Positions 1-12,455 of a stretch of 64,000 nt of DNA are shown in pieces (position 1 is the stretch's first letter; every line of letters begins with the position of its first letter). Source of the DNA: Cervus elaphus (Eukaryota; Chordata; Mammalia; Artiodactyla; Cervidae); NCBI RefSeq assembly GCF_910594005.1, contig NC_057828.1, positions 4,352,235 to 4,416,234 of the forward strand, read 5' to 3'. The notes under the pieces are model-generated. The model did not search any database. It was not told where the DNA came from and saw only the letters and a list, made by a program, of their open reading frames with translations. Position numbers and translations under genes: made by a program.

Positions 1-2026
1 TATTAGAACGCAAACAGATTGCCTCTCTAAGTGTACAAAAGGCGTGAATGTGTATTTTATACCTTGCATTTTCTTTCCTTCACAAATGTTATAAATATAA
101 ATTCACGTGAGTCAAAGGCTGATTTAACATGTTGTAAAGGGTCTGTGACTAGATATGTTTACTAAGGAATATATTTTAATTTTTCTAGAAATACTTCAAC
201 AGTGGAAATCTATGTAGTATAGAAGATTCACAGTGAGACTGTGATTCAATGAATAAGACAAATTCCTATTCAAATGTTTTTCCAAAGTAGAGATAAGAAG
301 TCACTCTCTTGTTCAGAAATGAGGGGAAAAAATGATATTAACAGGGCCAAATAGAAAATGCCTTTCTTGGTTTCACTGAACAAGCAGATTAACTCAATAA
401 TGATCCCCTAACCCATGCAAAAAACTTTCCCCCAGGTTGCCCTTAAAAGGAGTTAAAAACAAAGAAGAACAAAGTGATAAACACTTTCTTTTGAACTTAA
501 GAAAATTTGTTTCTTTTGCCACAGTTGTTCCTTCAATGAATTAATTTTTTAACCTGAGTTAGTGAGTTTATCTGTTCATAAATATTTTGTGAGCAAATTC
601 AGCAATAGCTTAAGGAAAATTGAGTTAGCAAAAATTAAGTAAACTGATTCAAGAAAACAATACTTGCTATATGCAAAGAAATACATAAAGGCTGTTTGCT
701 TTTTCTGAGTGTCACAGGGTTGAAGTAAGTGTTCTGAGTTCAAAAATTTATAGAATCACCAAAGTTGAGAAAGTTGTGAACAGAGTGAAGGATTACTGCC
801 AAGACGTGTACCTGTTTGACCTAATGACTATGATTAGACTTAATATAGCACCTGAAATGAATGTTTATTTTCATTATTGTAACTTATGTTTTGTTTTAAA
901 TCAAGCATTTACTGTCTTCTATTACATGCATCTTCACAATTTAGTCTCCTATGCAGAAAAAAAATCTGTGGCTTGATACATTCATTGGACTGAGACCTAA
1001 CCTTGGGTGAAAAATGAATCTTATTACCTCATAAAATTCTACCAGTAATTTCTTGGTTTAATTTGAATGCAAAACATGCAAATTGTTCCAAGAGAACTGC
1101 ATTTTAACAATTGTATTGATATGTGGTACCTGATTTGAAAGACTGCACCACTGGTTGAAAGCACTGACTTTTATTGCCTTGATGAATACAAAGTCCCAAG
1201 GGTGGTGACTTCTTTGCAATCTGCTTACTTAGCACATACCTACCCTTTAACAAAAATGTTTTCCTGTTTATTTGTTCTCTGTTATCACAGCAAGATAATA
1301 ACCTCTGTATTACCACTCCATTTCTGTGTGTGATCTTAAAAAGCCTGATGGATCAATATGAGGCTTTTAATCTACTTTTTCTGCCTTTCTGATTATAGGT
1401 TTGCAGTCAGAATACTAAAATGCAGCTGAGACACAATCTCTTTCTAGTGTTTGGTTCCCAGGAAGTGCTTCCAAGGAGAATGAGGTCCACACATGCTGTC
1501 TCTCAAGAAATAAAGCCGTGGCGTTTCAGTTCCAACAATTTTATGGGACTCTTCTTCTCAGGCATTAGAGATTGTTAAGCAGATGTTTATAGCATCCTTC
1601 ATGTGCATTCTAAAGTACTATCTTTATTTGAATGTTTAATTCTCACTGTGAGCTGAGTAAATCAATAAAAGAGTGTATTCCAATGCACATAAGTGGTATA
1701 CTGGCAAATGGTTAACAACCATTTCTGGGGGGCTGGGGATAGCCTTGATTTGTAGCATTTACTGATTTTTAAGGTATAAATAATGCCACCAAGACCAATT
1801 TCAAGCTACCAAATTATACCATTGAATATGGAATTGGAAAAAAGATACCTAGTGGTACATAATTATATAGCATGGTACAAATACAGTAGGTATGAAAAAA
1901 CCTCACTAGTATGGATAATAGTAAAATGTAGCAAAATGGGAAGGAAGTGATGGGGGTTGACTTTTTATTATCTTTGTTTTTAATAATATTCTCTTAGTTG
2001 TAAGTTTACATAACTTTTACTAATAA
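1..2026. other. No gene recognised; AT-rich sequence
   Basis: AT-rich sequence with only short chance open frames. I recognise no exon with splice sites, no RNA gene and no confidently named repeat here. Old unrecognisable repeats may be present. Confidence 0.5.
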
Positions 2027-2589
2027 TGTTATAGCCACACGTTCCGGGAAACAAACTCATTCAGAAGGACAATGCAGATAGTGGAGTGCAGTTTATTACA
2101 CCAGCGGGCCCAAGGCAGAGTCTCTTCTTAGCCAAGGACCCCGAACAGCATTTGTGAAAATCTTTATACCCCATGTGTATGTATCCAAACCCACCACCCC
2201 AAATCCCTTGAGGCTTACAAAGGAAGGGTAAATACAATCACAATAGCCCCATCATTCACGTGTTATGTGTTCAAACAGTTAATAATGAATAAGCCCGCGG
2301 TTACATTCCAACCAGTTAATAACCGATAAACCTGTGGTTACATTCCGATAGATACTGTCCGGAGGCAGGGGTGATTAGTGTCTGTTTTCTCTTAGGTGAT
2401 GAGTAACCTGGATATGATCTTCAAGGTTCCCCTGTCTGGAGGGTGTCTTATCCTTCCATTGTCGTTCCCACAGGCACTAAGCAGAGAGTTCAGAGTCCAC
2501 TGGAGAGATGGCCGAGCACGATCGGCATGGACAGGCCTGAGATGGAGTCCAGGCCCTGTGAATTCCTTCTTCAATAACTGTGTTTAACA
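2027..2589 (-). mobile_element. Solitary endogenous-retrovirus LTR
   Basis: The segment is bounded by TGTTA at the left and TAACA at the right, the inverted TG...CA ends of an LTR. On the minus strand the AATAAA polyadenylation signal near 2,093 precedes a short U5-like stretch ending in TATAACA. No gag, pol or env reading frame adjoins it, so it is a solo LTR. I did not find a clear target-site duplication next to the ends. The ERV family is not assigned. Confidence 0.6.
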
Positions 2590-2875
2590 GTAGGTTTGCA
2601 AAATTCATTATGGGTCTGACAAGCCGATTTCAATGACCTGATGCACATGCTTTTCTGATCAAAAAAATTACCTTTTCCTAGATAAATGATCACTTCTACA
2701 ATGCCTCTGGCCCTTAGTGGAAAAATCCCTGCAGCCATTTCCTGGAGAGTTGGTTATATTTACAGAACACAAAGTCAGTTGTGGGAGCAGGCTATGCTCA
2801 TGATTCATAGCAGGCCATCTGGGCTCAGCGCTGGGAAGGCTTCAGGCAGCATGGCTATAACCGAGTTAGCACTGT

Positions 2876-3082
2876 TGTTGTTAAGTTGCTCAATTGTGTC
2901 CAGCTCTTTGCATCCCCATGGACTGTAGCCTGCCAGGCTCTTCTGTCCATTGAGTTTCCCAGGCAAGCATACTGGAGTGGGTTGCCATGCCCTCCTCCAG
3001 GGGATCTTCTAGGTGCAGGGATCAAACCCGGGTCTGTGGCTTGGCAGGCAGATCCTTTACCACTGAGCCACCAGGGAAGCCT
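2876..3082 (-). mobile_element. Bov-tA family SINE
   Basis: On the minus strand the unit starts with the tRNA-Glu-like head (GGCTTCCCTGGTGGCTCAG type) and ends with the BovA tail containing the 'catggactgtagcc' block. Both ends are recognisable. It is diverged but near full length. Confidence 0.85.
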
Positions 3083-5169
3083 TAGCTAGTACTAGTGCTC
3101 TTTAAAAAAAAAACACAAGGAAATTGTGTAAAAGCGTTCAACAATTCTGCCTTGCAATTAAACCTGATGACATGAAATGGATTCAATATGCATATATTAA
3201 TTACTTAGCCTATTCTTTTAATGAAGATAGGGGAGGGAATTGGACTTTCGATCAGTAGTAAGTTTTTCACATCATTCTTGCTTTGAGTATGTTGGTACCA
3301 TTGGTTGAGGTAAACTATCTTTGGTAATGTGCTCATTCATTCATTTATTCTTCACATATTTATTAGCTCCCAATGGCAGGCAAAGTGAGGCATGAGGCAT
3401 AGTATGTTTAAAGAAAAACAAACTAGTCTCTTTTGCCCTGGAAATCACAGTCTAGTGAAGCAATAGTTATGTATATAAATCAAAATTTAACAAATTAACA
3501 TTTTATTACAGAAATTAATTAAGTGAGCCATAGGGCTGAATGACTGATTGGAACTTTTCATAAACTTACTGCTTGAATGGAGGACTGGGGCCCACCTGCT
3601 TGAATGAGGTGACCCTGGAGGACTGACTCTGGAGAATCCAAGTAAGTCTCAGCGTTCTTGGGATGTAACACAGTGGACATCCAACGTGGAACTCAACAGA
3701 ACAAGAATCTGCTGTAAGCTGGAAATTGCGTTCCTTGTGGGGCTTAGAAAGGGGAATAGGAACAATTCCTGACTTTCAAAGTTTATGACAAAGAAATAAG
3801 ACACGGGTGTAGACCCTTATGGTACTAGTCCAAGAGTGCCTGGGCTGAGCCAGGTGTCTTGCAGGTGCTGTGGGCACACAGGTTGGATGTGGAAAGAGCA
3901 GCCCTAAAGCAGCAGATGGGCCTGCAGCAGGAGACTGGAACTCAGCTGGGCAAGTCTTGGAGCTCCAAATCTGTGAGAAGAAACTAAATGAGATTGTAAA
4001 ATCTCACTAAAGATTTTTAAACATAGAAATATCTTCAAGAAAATGGTTATGCAGGATTAACTTTCTCTGGGAAATAAACTGGGTGACCTCTATTAGGTCC
4101 CAATCCAGTCCTCTGATTTCAGGAAAGGGTGAAAGAAGAGGGTCAGGTAACACCTGTATTTGTTTTTTTTTGTTCTCAGACAAAGGTGTACAGCATGAGA
4201 AAGCATCCTGATTTTTCTTCTACTGGCCAATGGGATGTTGTGGTGGAAGCTGAGAGGAAGCAAAGTCATCTGCTCTGACAATAATGGGCTGCAGTGGCCC
4301 CCACACTGATCTCATTTACCATGTCAGTTTTCCCAGGTATGTAACTTTCCCATTTCCAGGAATCCTAAGGGTGAATGCTCTACTTATTGGTTAAGTAGAA
4401 TAGATTTAAAAATCTTTTGATAATAGCAAATGATAAGTCATTAATCCAAATAACACAATTAGAAGAAAACCTAACCTCTGTCAGCTTTTAAGTTTTATAA
4501 AGGAAAAGCATGTTATCATCAGAATGTCTGAGGTCACGTCAATAGCACTTACATTTCAATAGAAGAGGGGCATCTATTTTACCCATGTTTTTAGGCCACA
4601 CCTGGAGTGCTCTGCTCTGTTCTGGCATCCCCTCCAAGAGGAATGGCAGTTAAAGTGAAGATAATTAAAGGAGAACAACCAGCATGATAAGCAGTCAGGC
4701 AAATGTAGCATGAATGTTTATAATCCACTGAAGCTGTTTAGCCTGGAGGATACTTGTTGGGGGGAGGACGGCAGCATGAACACCATCTTTGACTATAATA
4801 TGACCATCATATAAAAGATGGAGTTGATGCTGTGTGTGTTCTTGTTGGGTAGAATGAGACTTGGCAAGCAAAAGTTATAGTGGGAGACTTAGCTCAAAAG
4901 AAGAGAATTACCAAAAAGAAGTGGTCTTAAAATGAAGTGATCTGCCTTGTGAAGTAGTGAGTTTCCCAATTCTGGTGGTGTGTAAGCAGAAGCTAACAAC
5001 CATGAATGAGGAGTTTTTAGATCAGTGTATCTCAAACTATGATAAAGTAAGAATTGCCTAGAGACTTTGTTCAATCACATTACTGGTTTTAACTCTCAGC
5101 GATTGTGATTCAGTGTGTTTGGAGTGGGGCCTTTGTCTTTGACTATGTTCCCAGGTGATGCTGCTGCTG
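3083..5169. other. No gene recognised; probable old L2-type remnant near 3.33-3.48 kb
   Basis: The only recognisable block is 'tcattcattcatttattc' near 3,334 followed by 'tattagctccc', which resembles an ancient L2/MIR-type remnant. The rest is unassigned. Short open frames have no protein similarity that I recognise. Confidence 0.4.
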
Positions 5170-5384
5170 CTGAGTGAGTGATAATTGCTGCAGTCATGTC
5201 CAACTCTTTACGACCTCATGGACTGTAGCCCACTAGGCTCCTTTGTCCATGGAATTCTCCAGGCAGGAATACTGGAGTGGGTTGCCATGCCCTCCTCCAG
5301 GGGATCTTCCCGACTCAAGGATCAAACCCACATCTCTTACATCTCCTGTATTGGCAGATGGGTTCTTTACCACTAGTGCCACCA
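5170..5384 (-). mobile_element. Bov-tA family SINE
   Basis: Minus-strand Bov-tA unit; the conserved 'aatactggagtgggttgccatg' region and the 'ccaggggatcttcccgac' region are both visible. Preceded by a short CTG run near 5,160. Confidence 0.85.
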
Positions 5385-5540
5385 TGTGCAGATATCAGAA
5401 AGATATTCATTAAAGACAAACTATAGGATGGTGTGCATTTGTGATAGCAGTTTTAGGAAAAAATCTTAATACTATGGTTGCACATGTGTATTCAGGAAGA
5501 TGCAAAAGACTGTTAATAGTGGCTTTCTCAGGGGGTAAGC

Positions 5541-5562
5541 GGTGTGTGTGTGTGTGTGTGTG
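5541..5562. repeat. (GT)n microsatellite
   Basis: About eleven GT units in a row. Confidence 0.9.
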
Positions 5563-5850
5563 TTTGGGGGGAGTGCATATGTAAAATAATAGTGAAGCAA
5601 AATAGGCAGCAACAGGGATAATTAATTCGGTCTATCTCTTTGCCATCCTGACTGGCTTTATTTAGAAATATTCCAACACCTGCAAAAAAGAATTGAGCAG
5701 GGGGTGAGGGAGGATTATATTAATAGAATGATCTAGATAGATGACTTAAATAATGTGAATTTTCCAAATAGGTATTTAATATGCCACTCACTTTGAGGTC
5801 TGTGAATAATTTTTACATATGTATAGTTGTGCCCATTTAGTATGGTTGAA

Positions 5851-5976
5851 GTGAAAGTGAAGTTGCTCAGTCGTGTCTGACTCTTTGCGACCCCATGGAC
5901 TGTAGCCTACCAGGCTCCTCCCTCCATGGGATTCTCCAGACAAGAATACTGGAGTGGGTTGCCATTTCCATCTCCT
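5851..5976 (-). mobile_element. Truncated Bov-tA SINE (tail half)
   Basis: Contains the 'agttgctcagtcgtgtctga' block and runs to 'gggttgccatttcc', then stops. The tRNA-like head is missing. Confidence 0.8.
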
Positions 5977-7519
5977 TTAGTATGGTTAACAATGCGCAAA
6001 TCGGTTGTTGGAAATATGTTAGATAATTGCAAAATAATTGAGTTATACGCTGGGGGGCGCTAACACACCAAGGTATTAATAGTCAGTTTTGTCAGTGTAC
6101 AAACTCTCCCTCTACTGGACATTCTTAGAAAATAACACCTATTTTAAAGCAACTGTGCCTTCTCTATGGTCCAGATCATTCATTCATTCCAAGAGTACTG
6201 ATCACCTATCATGTGCCAGGTGCATATGTATCATCATATGTGATATTTGAATGTCTGTTGTATGATTCTATTTACTTTTTTGTATGTTTAAATATTTCTC
6301 TTTAAAAACTAATGTTAAGAGGAAAAGGGGTCAGAAAAATGATATGATAAACAAAATTTCATATCTTAAATTCTGATGGTAGTTCTTTGGACCAATTAAA
6401 TGAAGTAAAGGCATGTATTAGATAAGATATCAAGCCATTTTAGAACTGGGTCTGGCTTAATAAATTATTTAGTTTGACTCTGTTTTAGAGCCAAGAAAAT
6501 TGAGGTTCATAGACATGAACAGCTAGTGTAAAGGCAGGCAGAAAATTAGGAAAAAAAAAGCCAGTACTAAAATTTCAGTCACCTTGTTAGTGGATTTGTC
6601 ACACTCAACCTAAGAATAAAATAGTAATCAAGTTGTGTGTGTGTGTGTGTGTGTGTGTAGTTGTATTTTTTGTGTTTAAGCAATGACCACTGGTTTGACA
6701 GAAGAAGCACCCAATCTGTTTATGTATATTTAAGGTTAATCCACACCAAAGTAAATAGCTGACATCAGAGAAATGGATGAGGTCATCAGGAGGTGAATTG
6801 AGAAGAAAAAAAGAGGAAAGTTGATCTTAGCCCTTTGCAAGATTTAAGATTTGGGAGCTCCAGCTGAGAAAATGCTTGTTCTACTGCAAGTCTGGAAACT
6901 TGCAGAGTTCAGGACCCCCAGAGGACACAGGCCCTGCTGGGGACTTTGATATGTAAAGCATGAAAGCACTGATGCTGAGAAACCGTAGATTAGCAGCAAA
7001 CATATACTATACCAATTCAAAGACTGAGAAGTCGTGGTTTACCAAGGCCTTTTTACAAAGAAGAACACATACTGCAGTTTGAGGAACAGTTGAAGGCATT
7101 TGTCTTTTTCAGCCCTTCTGCCAGCTCACAGGCCACCATTTTCAGCAGGATCGCCAAAGGAGTGAGGAGGCTCTCCCAAGAGCAGGCAATAGGTGTTGAA
7201 GTGATGAGAAGGGGAGAAATTCTGGCTTATATATAGTTTCTAGATTTTTACATCCTTTACTTGGTGAAGTAGATTATATGGCTCTGTTTTTACTGAAGAA
7301 GTCAGAAGCTTCTATGTCTTTGCCCTGCCCCACAACTGCTTGACTACCCCAGTTTGAACACACTCATTATTTTCCAAGTTCTGAGAACCAGGTAGCCTGG
7401 GTATTGGACCATGTGTGGGAAGAAGTCTATTGCCATGAACAGTCCTTTTCACTCACTTAATATCATCAAGTAGACCATGGAGGCATTTATGTTGAGGAAT
7501 TGGGCAGAAAATAAATTAT
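5977..7519. other. No gene recognised; MIR/L2-like patch near 6.18-6.23 kb
   Basis: 'cattcattcattcc...catgtgccaggtgc' near 6,180-6,225 is the typical 3' motif of old L2/MIR-type repeats. No exon or RNA gene recognised elsewhere. Confidence 0.4.
6633..6658. repeat. (GT)n microsatellite
   Basis: About thirteen uninterrupted GT units. Confidence 0.9.
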
Positions 7520-7845
7520 TTGTTTTTATTTCCATTACTCTAGGAGGCGGATCAAAAAAGATATTGCTGCAATTTATGTCAAAGACTGTCTGCCTGTCTT
7601 TCCTTGAAGAGTTTTAGAGTATCCAGCCTTAAATTTAGGTATTTAATCCATTTTGAGTTTATTTTTGTGTGTGGTGTTAAAAAATGTTATTTTTCACATG
7701 TAGCTGTCCAATTTCCCTAGCACCACTTATTGCAGAGATATCTTTTCTCCATTGTATAGTCTTGCCACCTTTGTTATAGATTAATGAACCACAGGTACGT
7801 GAGTTTATTTCTGGTCTTTTTATCCTGTTTCACTGATTTACTAGA

Positions 7846-8040
7846 AAAGACCTTGATGCTAGGGAAGATTGAAGGCAATAGGAAAAGGGGGTGACTGAGG
7901 ATAAGATGGTTGGATAGCATCACCAACTCAATGGACATGAGTTTGAAAAAACTCCAGGAGATAGTGAAGGACAGGGAAGCTAGGCTTGCTGCAGTCCATG
8001 GGGTCTCAAAGAGTTGGACACTATTTAGCTAGTGAACAAC
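7846..8040 (+). mobile_element. BovB 3' end / ART2A-type fragment
   Basis: 'gaaaagaccttgatgctagg' followed by 'ggttggatagcatcaccaac' and the terminal 'ccatggggtctcaaagagtt' block match the 3' portion of ruminant BovB. It is inserted into the older L1. Confidence 0.8.
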
Positions 8041-8207
8041 AACAAATTGATCTGTAGTTCAGTGCCAATACCATACTGTTTTTGATGATTATTGCTTTGT
8101 AGCACAGTCTGAAGTCAGGGAACCTGACTGCTCTAGTTCTGTCTTTTATGTCTCCATACAAATTTCAAGATTTTTTTGTTCTAGTTTTGTGAAAAATGCC
8201 ATTGGTA

Positions 8208-8416
8208 AAGGCTCCCTGGGTGACTCAGTGGTAAAGAATCTGACTGCCAATGCAGGAGACATGGGATTGATACCTGGGTTGGGAAAATTCCCTGGAGAAA
8301 GAAATGGCAAACCACTCCAGCATTCTTGCCTGGGGAATCCCATTGACAGAGGAGGCTGGTGGGCTACAGTCCATGGGATTTCAGAGTCAAACACAATTTA
8401 GTGACTAAGCATGCAT
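8208..8416 (+). mobile_element. Bov-tA family SINE
   Basis: Plus-strand unit from the tRNA-like head ('ggctccctgggtgactcag') to the tail 'gtgactaagcatgcatgc'. Nested in the old L1. Confidence 0.85.
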
Positions 8417-8604
8417 GCACACCATTGGCAAATTGATAGGGATTGTGTTTAATCTGTATATTGCCTTGGGCAGTACTGTCATTTTGACAATATTGATTCT
8501 TCCAATCTGAGGACGTGGTATATCTTTCCATCTGGTTGGGTCATCTTCAATTTCTTTCGTCAGTATCTATAGTTTTTGAAGTACAAGTCCTTTGCTTCCT
8601 TGTG

Positions 8605-8818
8605 GAAGTGAAAGTGAACTTGCTCAGTCGTGTCTGACTCTTTGCTACCCTGTGGAATGTAGCCCACCAGGCTCCTCTGTCCATGGGATTTTCCAGGCAA
8701 GAATACTGGAGTGGGTTGCCATTTCCTTCTCCAGGGGATCTTCCCAACTCATGGATTGAACCCAGGTCTCCCGCATTGCAGGCAGATGCTTTAACCTCTG
8801 AGCCACCAGGGAAGCCCC
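8605..8818 (-). mobile_element. Bov-tA family SINE
   Basis: Full minus-strand unit from 'gtgaaagtgaacttgctcag' to 'gagccaccagggaagcccc'. Nested in the old L1. Confidence 0.88.
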
Positions 8819-9082
8819 TTAGATAGGTTTATTCCTAAGTGTTTTATTCTTTTTGATATGACGGTAAATGGGATTCTTTCTTTAATTTCTCTTTCTTATC
8901 TTTCATTTCTAGTGTATAGAAATGCAACAGATTTCTATGTATTTATTTTGTATCCTGCAACTTTATCAAATTTATTGATGAGCTGTAGTAGTTTTATGGT
9001 GGCATCCTTAGTATTTTCTACACGTAATATTGTGTCATCTGCAGTGACAGTTTTACTTCTTTTCCAATTTTGTTATTTTTAG

Positions 9083-9281
9083 GCACTAAGCTGTGTCTGT
9101 CTCTTTTGCAGTCCCATGGACTGTAGCTCACCAGGCTCCTCTGTTCATGGGATTTCCCTGGCAAGAACACTGGAGTGGGTTGCCATGTCCTCCTTCCCAA
9201 CCCAAGGATCAAGCCTGTCTCTCTTACATCTCCTGCAATGGCAGGAAGGTTCTTTACCACTAGCACCACCTGGGAACCCCT
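9083..9281 (-). mobile_element. Bov-tA family SINE
   Basis: Minus-strand unit with the 'catggactgtagctcaccag' and 'actggagtgggttgccatg' blocks, ending 'agcaccacctgggaacccc'. Nested in the old L1. Confidence 0.83.
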
Positions 9282-12200
9282 TTTCTTGGTGAGCTCTGGT
9301 TTAAGGTTTATCAATTGTGTTTACCTTTTCAAAGAACCAGCTTTCAGTTTTATTGATTTTTTTCTATTGTTTTCTTCATCTCTGTTTCACTTATTTATGC
9401 TCTGATCTTTATTATTTCTTTTCTTCTATTAACTTTGGGTTTTGTTTGTTCTTCTTTATCAAGTTGGCTTAGGTGTAAAGTTAGACTGTTTGTTTGAGAT
9501 TTTTCTTGTTTCCTGTATTGCTATAAGCTTGTATAACATTGTATTGCTATAAGCTTTCCTCTTAGAACTGATTTTGTTGCATCCCATAAGTTTTGGATCA
9601 TCATGCTTTCATTTTCATTCATCTCTAGGTATTTTTTATTTTCTCCTTCATTTCTTCAGTATTCCATTGGTTGGTGAGTAGCATACTGTATAGCTTCCCT
9701 GTGTTTGTATTTTTACAGTTTTGTTTTTTTTCCCCCTTATTGTTGATTTCTAGTCTTGTAGTGTTGTGGTCAGAAAAGATGCTTGATATGATTTTAATTT
9801 TCTTAAATTTACTGAGGTTTGCTTTGACAAGTTCTGGAGAAGTTCCATATGAACTTGAGAAGAGTGTATACTTTGCTGCTTTTGGAGGGAATCGTCTATA
9901 AATATCAATTAAGTCCATTGGTCTAGTGTGTCATTTAAGGCCTGTGTTTCCTTACTGATTTTCTGTCTGGATGATTTGCCCATTGATGAAAGTGGAGTGT
10001 TAAAGACCCCCATTATTATTGTCTTTCTGTTGATGTCTCCATTTATGGGTGTTGTTGTTTGCCTTATATATTGAGGTGCTCATATATTGGGTGCATATAT
10101 ATTTACAATGGTTACATCTTCTTGGATTGATCCTGTTCATTATGTAATGTCCTTCTTTGTCTCTTATAACAGTCTTTATTTTAAAGTCTTTTTTGTCCAA
10201 TATGACTATTGCTACTCCAACTTTCTTTTAATTTCCATCTGCATGGGATACATTTTTCCCATACCTTCACTTCAGCCTGTATGTGTCCCTAGATCTGAGG
10301 TGGGTTTCTTGTAGGCAGCATGTATAGTGGTCTTGTTTTTGTATCCATTCAGCCAGTCTATGTCTTTTGGTTGGAGCATTTAATTCACTTATGTTTAAGG
10401 TGATTATTGATATGTATGTTCTTATTGCTGTTTTGTTCATTGTTTTGGATTTGTTTTTGTAGGTGTTTTTCTCCCCTTCACTCTTGTGATTTGATGATCA
10501 ACTTTAATGTTGTGTTTAGATTCCCTTTTCTTTTTTTGTGTGTGTATCTATTGTAGATTTCACAGTTTGCAGTTAGTGTGAGGTTTTGATATAACAGTGT
10601 ATATATAAACAACATTGTTTTAAGTTGCTGGTCTTTTGATTTCAAATGCATTTCCAATATCCTGCATTTGTGCTCTCCTCGTCTCACCGTTGCTGGTTCT
10701 GATATCATTTGTGTGCAGATGATTTCCTACCTTTAATGTATGTTTGCCATTACCAGTCAGCTTTTCCATTTGTAACTTTCTTATCTCTAACTGTGATCTT
10801 TTCTTTTCCACCTTGAGAAATTCCTTTAGCATTTGTTTCAAAGCTGGTATGGTGATACTGAGTTCTCTTATTCTTTGCTCCTCTGTACAGGTTTTGTTTT
10901 GTTTTTTAATTTATTGATCAAATCTGAATGTGAGCACTGCTGGGGAAAGTATTCTTGATTGTAGGTTCTTCCCTTTCTTCACTCTAAATATATATTGCTG
11001 CTCCCTTCTGGCCTATAGATTTTCTGCTAAGAAATTGGCTGATAACTTTATGAGAATTCCTTTGTATACTATTTGTTGCTTTTAATATTTTTCTTTGTGT
11101 TTAGTTTTTGTCAGTTTGATTACTATGTGTTTCAGCATGTTCTTCCTTGGGCTAATCTTGCCTGGGACTTTCTGTGCTTCTTGAAATTGAGTGACTGTTT
11201 CCTCTCCCATGCTAGTGAAGTTTTCAGCTATTTTCTCTTTAAATATTTTCTCAGGTCTTTTCTCTCTTTTCCTTCTTGGATGCCTATAGTGTATTTTTCA
11301 TTTCAGTTACTGTATTGTTCATCTGTTTGTTCTCTATCTTCTAGCTCTTTGTTAAACATTCTGTGTCTTCTCAGTCATAGCTTTGATTCTTTTTCATAGG
11401 CCTTGGATCATCTTCACTATTATTACTCTGACTTCTGTTTCAGGTAGATTGCCTATCTCTACTTCACTTAGTTATTCTTCTGAGGTTTTATTTTATTCCT
11501 TCATCTGGCACATATTTCTCTGCTATGTCATTTTGTCTAACTTTTTGTGATTGTGGCTTCCATTCTGCAGGCTACAGGTTGTAGTTCTTGGTTCTTCTGT
11601 TGGCCCCCTGGTGAATGAGGCTAAGAGAATTGTGCAGGCTTCCTAGCTAAAGGGACTAGTTCTTGCCCGCTGGTAGGTGGAGCAATGTCTTGTCCCTCCA
11701 GTGAGCAGAGCTGTGCTCAGGAAAACCTTACAAATCTTATCTGCTGATGGGGGATGGGGGACTGTGTTCCTGCCTTGTTGGTTGTTCGGCCTGAAGTGTC
11801 CCAGTATTGGAGCCTACAGGCTGTTGGGTAGGGCCAGGTCTTGGTGAGAAAACAGTGACCTCCAAGAGGGCTCTTGCCAGTGAGTACTCCACAGAAGTAC
11901 TGCCTCCAGTGTTTTTGTCTTTGCAGTAAGCTACGGTCACCAGCTCCACCCACCCCCCACCCCCTGCCCCATCTCCATAGGATACCCTCCAAGACAAACA
12001 GAAAGTCTCGCCCAGTCTCTTATGAGGTCACTGATTTTTTTCCTGGGTCCTGGTGCACAGAAGACCCTGTGTGTGCTCTCTAAGAGTACAGTTTCTGTTT
12101 CCCCTAGTCTTGTGGAATTCCTGTGATCAAATCCCACTGGCCTTCAAAGATAGATTCTCTCAGGGTTCCTCCTCCCATTGCCAGACTCAGAATTTTCATT

Positions 12201-12455
12201 CCTGTAAGAGAACGTCTGTGGCATAATTACTTTTCGGATTGTAGATCACCCACTCAGCATGTAAGGGATGTGATTTGATGGCAATTGCACCTTTCCTACC
12301 ACCTTGTTGTGGCTTCTTCTTCATTTTTGCATGCAGGATATCTTTTTTGGTAGGTTCCCATGTTTTTTGTCTATGGTTTTTCAGTAGTTGTAATTTAGGT
12401 GTTTCCATGAGAAGAAGTGAGCTCACATCTTTTTGCTCTGTCATCTTGTCTCCCA

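Larger units (their letters stand above)
7520..12455 (-). mobile_element. Old L1 LINE, 3'-truncated and broken by nested SINEs
   Basis: Read on the minus strand, the segment is collinear with the younger L1 at 47.4-54.4 kb. It runs from inside the ORF2 reverse-transcriptase region (about 7.5 kb) through the endonuclease region (about 9.3-10.4 kb) and ORF1-like region (about 10.5-11.6 kb). It continues into a 5' region ending near 12.45 kb with a '...gacaagatgacagag' end. Reading frames are shattered into short pieces, for example an endonuclease-like stretch with an F-S-D-H-N motif at 9,625-9,918. It is interrupted by a BovB 3' piece (7,846-8,040) and three Bov-tA SINEs, so it predates them. 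The part 3' of the RT region is missing. Confidence 0.8.

Noticed and set aside
8208..8290. tRNA-Glu gene (and similar hits in every Bov-tA or CHR head)
   Set aside because: The tRNA-like portion is the degenerate head of a SINE, lacks a foldable cloverleaf and is repeated throughout the window.
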